Assembly (NCBI GenBank): GCA_036227345.1
Contig: CP109468.1
Coordinates: forward strand, 7,874,001-7,938,000
From: Streptomyces sp. NBC_01463
GTDB lineage: Bacteria > Actinomycetota > Actinomycetes > Streptomycetales > Streptomycetaceae
Direction of reading: 5' to 3'
DNA: 64,000 nt
Shown piece after piece: positions 16,808 to 26,300 of this stretch. The position numbers and the translations under genes were made by a program. The notes beneath the pieces are model-generated. The model did not search any database. It saw nothing but the letters and a program-made list of their open reading frames with translations, and was not told the DNA's origin. The number at the start of each line of letters is the position of its first letter. The stretch's first letter is position 1.

Positions 16808-17275
16808 ATGAACGACTTCGACTTCCTGCACGGCTCCTGGGACGTGGCCAATCGCCGTCTCACCGCACCGCTCGGCCCGGGCCCCGGCGCCTGGACGGAG
16901 TTCCCCGGGCACGCGGTGGTGCGGCCGCTGTTCGGGGGCGCCGGCAACATCGACGAGATCACCTTTCCGACCCTCGGCCGTCAGGGCGTGACCCTGCGGC
17001 TTTACGAACGGGAGGCGGAACGCTGGTCGATCCACTGGTCCGACAGCCGGACGGGCCGGCTGGATCCACCGGTGACCGGCGGCTTCACCGGCGACCGCGG
17101 CGACTTCCACGGCGAGGACACCTACGAGGGCCGTCCGATCCGCGTGCACTTCACCTGGCACCGCCTCGGCCCGGACACCGCTCGCTGGGAGCAGCGGTTC
17201 TCCGCCGACGAGGGGCGTACCTGGGAGCTCAACTGGACCATGGACCTCACCCGTACCGGGCAGGCCGGCGCATGA
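16808..17275 (+). CDS. Small conserved protein of unknown function (DUF1579-like barrel)
   Basis: A 155-residue protein without signal peptide or membrane segment. It starts MNDFDFLHGSWDVANRRL, and the FLxGxW motif near the N-terminus recalls small lipocalin-like or DUF1579 beta-barrels. Tryptophans are frequent (SWDV, RWSIHWSD, FTWHRL, RWEQRF, TWELNWTMD). This ATG was chosen because the upstream extension would cover the operator. Its stop overlaps the start of the NIPSNAP gene as ATGA, so both form a two-gene unit under the WYL-regulated divergent promoter. The activity is not known. Confidence 0.75.
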   Translation: MNDFDFLHGSWDVANRRLTAPLGPGPGAWTEFPGHAVVRPLFGGAGNIDEITFPTLGRQGVTLRLYEREAERWSIHWSDSRTGRLDPPVTGGFTGDRGDFHGEDTYEGRPIRVHFTWHRLGPDTARWEQRFSADEGRTWELNWTMDLTRTGQAGA

Positions 17276-17820
17276 GCGTGGTCGAACTCCGTCAGTACAC
17301 GCTGCACCCCGAAGCCAGGGAAACGCTGACCGAGCTCTTCGAGCGAGAGTTCGTCACCGGCCAGCAGTCGGCCGGTATCACCGTCGGCGGCCGTTTCCGG
17401 GACCTGGACGATCCGGACAGATTCGTCTGGCTGCGCGCGTTCCCCGACATGGCACACCGCCGGCGCGCGCTGGAGGCGTTCTACACCGGTCCCGTCTGGC
17501 GGGAGTTCCGCGACGCGGCCAACGCCACCATGGTCGACAGCGACGACGTCCTGCTGCTGCGCGGCCCGGGTTACACACCTCCGCCCGCCGCACGCGAGGT
17601 GCTCGCGACCATCTGCCACCCGGCCGACGCGGCAGGCTTCGAGGCGTACGCCGCCCGGCACCTGGGCCCGGAACACGCACTGCACCGCACCGAGCATGCC
17701 GAGAACGACTATCCGCTCCTGCCGGTACGCACCGGGGAGGAGGTCCGGGTCTGGTTCGGACCGGCCGAGCCGGTGCCCTGGCCGGCCCGGCGGCTGCGGC
17801 TGGAGCCCGTGAGGCCGTAG
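17272..17820 (+). CDS. NIPSNAP-family protein
   Basis: A 182-residue protein starting MSVVELRQYTLHPEARETL. The ELRQYTL..P..R..L opening, the GRFRDLDDPDRFVWLRAF core and RRRALEAFYTGPVWREF are typical of NIPSNAP / dimeric alpha-beta barrel proteins. Bacterial members are small cytosolic proteins, mostly of unknown substrate. Translation is coupled to the preceding gene. Control by the divergent WYL regulator is inferred from the shared operator region. Confidence 0.85.
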   Translation: MSVVELRQYTLHPEARETLTELFEREFVTGQQSAGITVGGRFRDLDDPDRFVWLRAFPDMAHRRRALEAFYTGPVWREFRDAANATMVDSDDVLLLRGPGYTPPPAAREVLATICHPADAAGFEAYAARHLGPEHALHRTEHAENDYPLLPVRTGEEVRVWFGPAEPVPWPARRLRLEPVRP

Positions 17821-17845
17821 CCTCCGGCAGTCGGCACCGGCGCTC

Positions 17846-17851
17846 TATAGT
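17846..17851 (+). promoter_or_regulatory. -10 box (TATAGT) of a probable leaderless methyltransferase mRNA
   Basis: TATAGT ends six bases before the ATG at 17858, which has no ribosome binding site. This near-consensus hexamer puts the transcription start on the A of the ATG. No clear -35 box is visible at 16-18 bp. Confidence 0.5.
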
Positions 17852-17857
17852 CGCCTT

Positions 17858-18466
17858 ATGAGTCGTTGGACGGATATGGCCGGGAAAGCGTCCGGAGAGG
17901 AATACGCCGCACGGTTCGCGACCCTCGCCCGCAGTGGCCAGAACGTGCATGGTGAGGCGCGGTTCTGTGCGGCCCTCGTGCCGGTCGGAGCGCGGGTGCT
18001 GGACGCCGGGTGCGGTACCGGACGCGTCATGATCCGGCTCGCGGAACTCGGGTACGACTGCGTCGGGGTGGATCTCGACGAGTCGATGCTGGCGGTGGCG
18101 CGGAAGCAGGCGCCCGAGCTGCCCTGGTTCCGGGCCGACCTGGCCGAGTTCGAGCCGGCCCGTCTCGGTGTCGCAGGGGGCTTCGACCTCGTCGTCGCAG
18201 CGGGCAACATCTTCCCGTTGCTCGCCCCCGGCACCGAGGCCACGGTGGTCGGGCACCTGTCCAAGGCCCTGCGTCCGGGCGGCCTGCTGGTCGCCGGCTT
18301 CGGCCTGGACGAAGCCCATCTGCCGGTGCCGCCCGGTCTCACGCTGTCCGACTACGACGACTGCTGCACCGCGGCCGGTCTCACCCTCGTCGACCGGTTC
18401 GCCACCTGGGATGCCGACCCGTACGACGGCGGCGGTTACGCCGTCAGTGTCCACCGGACGCTCTGA
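17858..18466 (+). CDS. Class I SAM-dependent methyltransferase
   Basis: A 202-residue cytosolic methyltransferase. Motif I VLDAGCGTGR lies near residue 47, the acidic motif II VGVDLDESMLAVAR near 68, and FDLVVAAGNIFPLL near 110 is the post-II strand. It is a minimal Rossmann domain without a recognisable substrate-binding extension, so the methyl acceptor cannot be named. The gene is preceded by a TATAGT box directly before its ATG. It is convergent with the P450 gene and may be independent of the NIPSNAP pair upstream. Confidence 0.85.
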   Translation: MSRWTDMAGKASGEEYAARFATLARSGQNVHGEARFCAALVPVGARVLDAGCGTGRVMIRLAELGYDCVGVDLDESMLAVARKQAPELPWFRADLAEFEPARLGVAGGFDLVVAAGNIFPLLAPGTEATVVGHLSKALRPGGLLVAGFGLDEAHLPVPPGLTLSDYDDCCTAAGLTLVDRFATWDADPYDGGGYAVSVHRTL

Positions 18467-18526
18467 CTGACCGGTTTCCGTTCCGCCATCAGCCCGTGCC
18501 GGAGGGGCAGGACAGCAGGACGGACT

Positions 18527-19705
18527 TCAGGCCAGGAGGGGAAGCGAGGCCAGACCCCGGACGAGACGGGTGCGCCGCCACTCCAGTCGGTCCGGCGGCA
18601 CGGCGAGCCGGATGCCCGGAAACCGCGTCAGCACCGCGCGGAGTGCGATCTCCGCCTCGGCCTTGGCCAGCGGAGCCCCGACGCAGCGATGGATGCCGTG
18701 GCCGAAGCTGAGATGAGCGCCTGCGTCCCGGTCCGGGTCGAGCAGGTCCGGCGACGCGAACCGCGCAGGATCGCGGTTCGCGGCCCCCAGAGCGACCAGC
18801 ACCGGAGAACCGGCCGGGATATCGGTACCGCCGAGCGTGACGCCCTCCGTGGTGAACCGGAAGGTGGCCGTACTGACGGGGGAGTCGAATCGGAGCAGCT
18901 CGTCCAGCGCGGCGGGGACCTCGTCCGGGTCCTCCCGCAGCCGGTCCAGCTCGGCAGGGTGCCGGAGAAGCGCCAGCGCGGCGTTGCCGAGGAAGTTGCC
19001 GGTGGTCTCGTGCCCGGCCACGAGCAGCAGCACCGCCAGGGAGACCAGCTCGTCCTCGCTCAGCAGGTCGTCTCCGTCACGCGCCGAGATGAGCCGGTCA
19101 AGGACAGAGCCACCGGGGTGCACGCGCTTGGCCGCGATGAGGTCCGTCAGGTAGTCGGCCATGGAGTGCGAGGCCGCGTCGATGACCTCGGGCCGGCTCG
19201 CCGCGAACAGCTCACCGGACCAGCGCTGGACGTCGGACCGGTCCGCCTCCGGGACGCCGAGCAGCTCACAGATCACGATGACCGGCAACGGCACCGCCAG
19301 GCCCGCCACGAAGTCGAACCGCCCGCCCGCGGGCCACTGATCCAGCAGACTGCCGGTGACCTCGGCGATGAACGGACGCAGCTCCGCGACCGCCCCGGTC
19401 GTGAACGCCTTGGTCACCAGCTTGCGGAGACGGGTGTGCTGGGGAGGGTCCGTGGCCAGCATGGTGTGCGCCACCGCGGGGTGCAGACGACGCCCTGTCG
19501 CCTTGCCCGCGAAGAAGGCCGCCGTGTCCTTCGCGAGCCGGGCGTCGCCGAGCGCTTCCCGCGCCTCCGCGTAGCCGGTGACCAGATAGCTGATGCGCCC
19601 ACCGGACCCGGCGGACACGGGCTGCACCGGACAACTGGACCGCATGGCCGCGTAGATGGGGTAGGGGTCCTGGAGGAAGCGGGGGTCCTGAGTCGGGTCG
19701 GTCAT
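18527..19705 (-). CDS. Cytochrome P450 monooxygenase
   Basis: A 392-residue soluble bacterial P450 (class I size). The I-helix oxygen-binding motif AGHETT lies near residue 230. The ExxR motif is ELLR in DELLRFDSP. The heme-ligand loop is FGHGIHRCVGAPLAKAEAEI with Cys341. Together with HTRLRKLVTKAF (C-helix) this marks a CYP105/CYP107-like enzyme, normally a tailoring or xenobiotic hydroxylase fed by ferredoxin. No ferredoxin or biosynthetic genes lie next to it, so the substrate is open. The start MTDPTQDPRFLQDPYP was chosen because P450s of this type begin about eight residues before the DPYP motif. Confidence 0.92.
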   Translation of the reverse strand: MTDPTQDPRFLQDPYPIYAAMRSSCPVQPVSAGSGGRISYLVTGYAEAREALGDARLAKDTAAFFAGKATGRRLHPAVAHTMLATDPPQHTRLRKLVTKAFTTGAVAELRPFIAEVTGSLLDQWPAGGRFDFVAGLAVPLPVIVICELLGVPEADRSDVQRWSGELFAASRPEVIDAASHSMADYLTDLIAAKRVHPGGSVLDRLISARDGDDLLSEDELVSLAVLLLVAGHETTGNFLGNAALALLRHPAELDRLREDPDEVPAALDELLRFDSPVSTATFRFTTEGVTLGGTDIPAGSPVLVALGAANRDPARFASPDLLDPDRDAGAHLSFGHGIHRCVGAPLAKAEAEIALRAVLTRFPGIRLAVPPDRLEWRRTRLVRGLASLPLLA

Positions 19706-19869
19706 GCCTTCAGGCTCCAACCGGCCCCGCCCGCTTGTCATCGGCGACACGCCCAACTGGCTTACGGATGCGGCGTCCACCGGCTACGGCAGTGGTACGG
19801 CGGCCGTCACTCCCTGGAGAGCTCCTCCCGGATCAGCGGCACTTGACGACCGTTCCTGCCCGGCAGAAC

Positions 19870-19908
19870 AGCAAGGGCGACGGACACCGAGTGTCCGTCG
19901 CCCTTGCT
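19870..19908 (-). terminator. Strong intrinsic terminator after the toxin-immunity operon
   Basis: An 18-bp perfect stem (arms 19870-19887 and 19891-19908) closes a three-base CGA loop. It begins 43 bp beyond the stop of the Imm1-like gene and separates that operon from the P450 gene on the same strand. The plus strand has TTTC after the stem. Confidence 0.85.
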
Positions 19909-19950
19909 TTCGGTTGCTTCCGTCACCGCTGTTCCGGGATGAAGAGGACT

Positions 19951-20346
19951 TTACTCTTCGGTGTACCAGGAATAACGATGGAGTATTTCATCTACACGAG
20001 GAACGTCACCAATCAGATCGATCGCCTTGCCGACGGAAGTCGTCAGCCGTTTCGGCTGAACCACCGACTGCCCGCCCACCATGATCTCCATATCACCGGG
20101 ATCATTCGAACCGATCAAGGTATGGAACCTTGCTTCGAGAATGAGAGTGACAACCGCTCTGCCCTCGGACAGGGCGATCATCAGGCAAGGATCCTCACCG
20201 TCATTCCACACCATGGTGGCGGAGTCATCCGCACCCAATGAGGATGCGATATCGCGAAGCGACTCGCTACCAAGCGGAAGAAATTTCTCGGTGAAGTCTC
20301 CATCGGCGGACCAGATTTCACATCCGATCTCGTTCTTCTTTCCCAC
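19951..20346 (-). CDS. Imm1-like immunity protein
   Basis: A 131-residue acidic cytosolic protein. The C-terminal half has the Imm1 pattern: a hydrophobic beta strand, EIMVGGQSVVQPKRLTTSVG, then an AIDLIGDVPR...ILHRYSWY helix with late tryptophan. Imm1 proteins are known as neighbours of polymorphic toxins with nucleic-acid deaminase tips, and that is the context here. The gene starts (GTG) five bases after the toxin stop, so toxin and antidote are co-translated. Its GC content is low for the window: I counted 28 of 60 G/C in 20281-20340. The assignment to Imm1 is by pattern and context. Confidence 0.72.
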   Translation of the reverse strand: MGKKNEIGCEIWSADGDFTEKFLPLGSESLRDIASSLGADDSATMVWNDGEDPCLMIALSEGRAVVTLILEARFHTLIGSNDPGDMEIMVGGQSVVQPKRLTTSVGKAIDLIGDVPRVDEILHRYSWYTEE

Positions 20347-20351
20347 GTGAC

Positions 20352-23300
20352 CTACCTCAACCTGATGTATCGATCAGCCTGTCGACTATACACGCCGGCG
20401 AGACCATCCGGACCGTAGACCATCAGGGCATCGAGATCGAGCGCGCGTGACATTCCCGCGAAATTGTTCCGGCAGAACGAGCAGGGAGCGCGATCCGTAT
20501 GCAATACGGCGACACCGCCCCTCAAGTTCGCTCTGTGAGCCTGGGCGAGAGCATCACCTTCGGCGTGAAGAAGGTGCATGGTCATGACCTTGCCCGGATT
20601 GCTGTGCTGCACGCCGGGTGCGTTCATTCCGTAGAAAGTCTGCCCCTGGTAGTCAAGCCGAGCAAGAGTTCCCTCCTTCTTGGGGGAAGTCGTGCCGACC
20701 TGGTCCATGTCCATTTCGCTTCGCATATTGGACAGATCGCTCTGGGCCTCCGAAGCGCCACTGTTGCAGTTGTGAACCAGGAGCGGTGTGGCACCCGCCA
20801 GCGCATAGTACGTATGCACATCGGAGACGGTCAGGTTGTGGACCGTGGAGTCCTGCGCGGTCCACCGCCTGATCGCGGCGATCTGGACGTAGGTGCCCGC
20901 ACTGGTCCGGAGCCATTCACCGGACTTGAGATCGGTGGCGTCGATCCACTCGCCGAGCTCGGCGACCCAGAAGGGGTGTCCGGCGGTCGCGGTGACCCGG
21001 GCCGTCTTCGAGCCGTTCCCGCCGTCGAGGTCGATCGTGACCTGGACCAGCTGCTTGAGGCCCCGGCCCTTGATCTCGGCGGTGACCGTCTCGACGACGT
21101 TCTCGCCGGACTCCGGATCGGTCGCGATGACCTTGTCGCCGACCTTGACCTTCTCGATCGGCTTGGTGGAGCCGTCGGCCATCAGCACCTTCGTGCCGGG
21201 CACGAAACTGTTGACCGAGCAGGAACCGCCGCCGTCGGCCTTGCCGGAGCCGCCGCCGCCACTGGTGCCGCCCTTGCTGCGGGAGGAGCCGCCGGACTTG
21301 CCGCCGCCACCGCCTCCCGAGCTCTTGCTGCCGCCGCCCTTGCCCGCGCTCGGGTGGGAGGAGGCCTTGGGCGCGGCCTTGGCCTGGGACTGCTTCTGGA
21401 CGGCGTTACCCGTCTTCCGCTTCAGCGCGGCAGCCTCGTCGGCCTTTCTCTTCGCGGCTTCGGCGGCCTTCTTCTTGGCCCGTTGCGCGGCTTCCTTCTT
21501 GGCCTTCTCGATGGCCAGTTTCTTGGCCTTCAGCGCGGCGGACTCGGCGGCCTTGGCGGCCTTGAGAACAAGTTCGGCGGCCCGTTTGGCCACCTTGAAG
21601 GCCTTGATGGCCTCGATGGTGCGGTTGACCGCCTTGATCACCGACGGGATCTTCCCGAGCTTGGACCAGGGGATGGCGTCGACCGCGATACTGACGCACG
21701 ACCACATGTCGCCGCCGAAGCAGGCCATGGCGTCGTTGATGCCGATGAAGTCCTTCAGCGTCTCCCACGCCACCGCCAGGATGACGGAGGTGAGGGACTT
21801 GCCTTGCATCGACTGCGCCTGTGCGACCTGCGCCGCGGACAGACCCGCGCCGGCGAGGGCCGCGGCCTTCTCCGAGGCGCTCAGGACGATCGACTCACCG
21901 GTCGGGTCGGAGTACGTGACCGGGTTGTTCTGCGCGTACACGTACCCGTTGGCCTGCAGCGGGTCGTCCACGTCGAGCACCGGGTCGACGGACAGGAAGC
22001 GTCCGACGACCGGGTCGTACAGACGGGCACCCAGTGGCTGGAACCCGGAGGAGTCGTCCCGGGTCTGGCCGAGGAATCCCTTGTGGCTCTGGAGGTTGGC
22101 ACCGGCGGTGCCGCGCTCGTTACCGAAGGGGTCCTGCTTGCGGACACGGACCGACATGCCGCCGTAAAGGGCGACCTCCGCGTACGCACTGCCCTGCTGG
22201 TCCGTGGTCTGGGCGACCAGGGTCTCCGCGCCGTTGCCGTAGGCGTAGCGCATCACCGCGCCACCCGGAACCCCGTAGGTGCGCTGGGTGTTGACCACGG
22301 CGCCGCCCTGCTGGACGGTCACCTCGGCCTCACCCAGGTGGAGCGTCGCCTGCTTGCCCTTGATGGTGAGCAGCCGGGCGCCGTCGGGGCCGTAGATGTG
22401 ACGGGTGTCGTTCTGCGGCAGCCACTGCTGGGCGGCCTGGGCCGAGGCACAGGTGGCGAGCACGATCGGCGTCGCGTTCACGTCCGCCGCGCCCTGCACC
22501 GCGAGGCACAGACCGCCGGAGGCCGGGTGGATCAGCTGGCCGGAGGCGTTGCGCTTCAGTTCCTGTGCGGCCGAGCCGTCGCACTTCTGGATCTGGACCG
22601 CCGAGCCGGTCGTGTTGGCGGCGGGCTGGAGGCACCAGGTGCCGTACACCGAGAGCGTGCCCTTGTCGGGATCGGTCTGCGGCGCCGACGCCGTGCCCGG
22701 AGTGGGCGTGAACTTGTAGTTCTGCGCCGGCGAACCGTTGCAGGAGTACAACTGGATCGGCTGGCCGGCCGTGGTCGCACTCGACTTCAGGTCCAGGCAC
22801 TTCTGGCCGAGCCCCACATACGGAGTCTTGCCGCCGGTGCCCGCGCCGGTGATCCGGTCGACCTGGCCGTCATAGGTCCAGCTCAGTTCCTGCTTGTCTC
22901 CGTTCTCGACCGAGGTGACCGTCTTGGTCTCGCCGGTCAGCTCGTACAGCCGGGTGGCCTCGGCCGTGATCTGCGCCCCCGCGGGGGTCTTGTAGCTCTT
23001 CGACACCTTGGTCAGCGTGTGCGGCTGGTCCTTGGCGGCGTTCTTGCCGTACGCGTACGTGGAGACCGCGTTCTTGGTGGTGTCTCCGGAGAGGTCGTTC
23101 TCGGTGAGCTTCGTGCGGTTGCCGAGCAGGTCGTACTCGTACTCCTGCCAGTAGCCGGAGCTGTCCGCGCCCGCGGCGACACGAAGTGTGCCGTCCGTGT
23201 TCTTGTTGAGCGAGCCGTCCGGGTTCCTCGGGTTGACGCAGCTCGTGCGGTCCTTCGAGGTCCAGGCCGACTTCAGCTGGCCCAGCGGGTCGTAGACGAA

Positions 23301-26300
23301 GCACTGGCGCTCCGCGATCCCGGTGGACTTCTCCTCGATCGACGTGACGTTGCCGGCCGGGTCGTAGGTGTACCCCCGGTTCGAGACGAGGTTGCCGCCG
23401 ACGACGCTCTTGTCCGCGGAGGCGTCACTCTTCTCGCGGTAGACCGACTGCTCGGTGAGTTCACCGCTGCCCTCGTCGAAGGCGTTCTGCGTCCACACCC
23501 GGTACGGCTGGGCACCGAGCGTGGAACGGAGCACCTGGCCGTAGGCGTCGTAGGTGGTCTCGGAGCCGTACCAGTCCTTGCCGGAGATGGAGAGCGGCTT
23601 GCCGTCCTTGTTGTAGCGGACGACCAGCTTCTCGGCGTCGAAACTGCCCACTGCCGGAACGGTTGTCTCGTCCAGCATGCCGCGGTCGTTGTACGTGTAG
23701 TCGTACGTGTAGTCCTTCTTCAGACCCCACGTGTCGGCGATGGACTGCGGCAGGGACAGCGTGGTCGAGGTCGGCTGGTACTCCTTGGTGTAGCCGTTGA
23801 CCTTCTGGGTGTACGCCTGGAGATCGGTGTAGCGGGTGGCGGTGGCGGGCATGCCCTTGCCGCCGGGGGCCGTGTCGTAGGTGAACGAGGACAGCAGCTT
23901 GCCGGCGGAATTGTTCTCGCGCACCTCCTTCGGACGCGACAGCTCGTCGTAGCTGTTCCAGACCTTGACGCCGCGGGCGTTCGTCATCGTCTCGAGTCGG
24001 CCGAAGGCGTCGTAGGTCGTGCGGGACGTACCCGAGTCGGGGTCCGCCGCCGTCTCCATCTGACCGTTATGGTCGTACGTCCACGACCACGGGTGCGCCG
24101 TGTCCGCCGAGGCGGTCGCCTTCGAGAGCTGGCCCAGCGCGTCGAACTGGTAGCGCGTCGACGTGAACCCGCCGGGGGCAGCCGGGTTGAAAGTGTCCGT
24201 GCGCATGGTGCGGCCGGTCGCGTCGGTCCACACGCGGTAGGACGAGTCGCCCGCCGGAGGGATGACCTTCGACCAGTCCTCACCGTATTCGTAGCGGACG
24301 GCCCGGTCCTCGTAAGCCCTGGAGGAGGACTCCTTGGTGTCGGGGTCGATCCACTTGAGGTACGGCGTCTCCTTCAGCACGCGGCCGAGACCGTCGTACG
24401 TGTAGCGCGTGATGTTGGGAATGGCCGTGTCGGCGAGCGGGCTGAACAGCTCGCCCGGCTTCGCCTCGTCGGTCAGGTAGGCGTTGTTGGTCTGGTAGAC
24501 CTCACCGGAGCCGTTGTACAGCGTGTCGGTGATCAGCCAGCCGGCGCCGCCGTCGGCCTCCTCCTGCGTCTGCCGCTCACGGCCGAGGCCGTCGTAGAGC
24601 GTGACGGAGGTCTCGATCCGGTCCTCGTAGCCACGCGCGTACGTGGTGACGTACGGGGGCTTGCGGATCTTGATATTCGCGTCGTCGGGGTCGGTCTCCT
24701 CCTTCGGGACCGTGTAGACCGCGCGGAAGTCCGCCACGCCGGTGCCAGACGTACGGCCCGGGGCCCAGGCCTCGGCGAGCCGGCCGAGCGGGTCGTACAC
24801 GGCCTCGCTGGCCAGGTCGTTGGCGTCGGTCGTCCTGACGGTGACCGAGCGGCCCGGCTCCAGCTCCTGTATCTGACGCTGCCCGAGGATGTTGGTCGTG
24901 GTGACCTTGAAGACCTGGCCCGTGGCCGGCCCGATGGAGTCGTAGGCGATCGTGGAGGACTTCGGAATCAGCTGCTTCAGCTGTTCCGCCGAGGTCTCCT
25001 TGACCACGCGTCCGACGTCGTCGAACTCGGTGGTACCAGTGGTCTGGAAGCCGGTGCCGGCGCCGTTGAGCGTCCACGACTCGGTGGCCAGGCCACGGGT
25101 CGAGGAGCCGAGCGCGGTGCCGTAGGCCGTGCCGTCGTACGAGGTGCGGGTGGCGCCGCTCAGCGAGCCGAGATCCGCCCAGTCGGCGTTCGCACAGGTC
25201 GTCGGTGAGACCAGGACCTGCTTGGACAGACCGATGAGGTTCTTGTCGGGCCGGTGCAGGTACTCCAGCTTGGTGCAGGACTCGTCACCGGTCTTGGCGG
25301 GGTCGGCGTCGCCCAGCGACTCGACCTCGGTCGGCAGACCGTAGGTCGCGTCGTACTTCGAGGTCGTTCTGACCGTGCGCTGGGGGCGCGGGTCGTCGGT
25401 GTTGGTGCCGGACGACTTGGTGTACGCGACCTCCTCCGGCTCCGTGACCCGCCAGGCCCGCAGTGGGCTCAGGCCGTCGTCGCGGTCCCGTTTGGCGAGT
25501 TCGGTCGCCTCGGGCTTGGTGACCGAGCGGGACAGCCAGTCGGAGTCGGCCTTGGTGGAGTCCGTGTACGTGAGCTCCTCGGCGATCCGGCCGGCGAACG
25601 GCTCCCGGTCCTTGGCTATCTCGGCGCCGGTGATGTCCTTGACGGGCACGGTGTCGCCGAGGCCCCGGAAGAAGCGGGTGACGGACTTGGAGCGCTGACC
25701 GGCGGTGTCCGCCTCGCCCTCGACGACCGGGCCCGTCAGGACCGTGGTCTGCTCGAAGCCCGCGAACTGCGCGTACGTGCGCTGGGACTTCTTGGTGAAC
25801 TCGGCCTCGGCGAGCTTCCAGGCCGGGCTCTTGTACCGGTACTCCGTCCTGGTGGTGAAGTTGCCGTCGATGTTGGGCAGTTCCTCGACCGTGTCCACGG
25901 CGTACTTGTGGAACCAGTCGATGTCCTCGACCTCGGGGTCGGGGTTCCAGAACGACGGATAGCAGAGCCGGTCGTTCACCTTGAGCTTGGCCTGCAGCCG
26001 GGCCATGGCCGTGGCACGGTCCTCGCCGGGCTGCTGGTCGAGCAGGGGAAGGTTGCCGGAGAGACAGTCACCCTCGATCGGCTTGTACGTGACGATGGTC
26101 TCGCCGCCGTACTCGTTGACGACGCGGCCGATGCGCAGCCGGGAGAAACCGGGGCGCGAGGTGTGGACCGCCTTGACGCGGTTCGGCATGTCCTCGGCGT
26201 TGGGCTCGAACCGCACCGTGTTGAGCTGGAGGCTCGCGTCGGTGGAGCCCTTGCGGGCGTAGCCGGTGCGCTGGATCGACTCCAGCCACAGGGCCGTGTT

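Noticed and set aside
20499..25208. A 1,569-codon open frame on the plus strand, with a second of 1,045 codons at 25254-28391
   Set aside because: Both are antisense to the Rhs gene. Their translations are Arg/Gly/Val/Leu-rich without domains, as expected from high GC. The minus-strand Rhs reading has clear YD, Hint and deaminase motifs.
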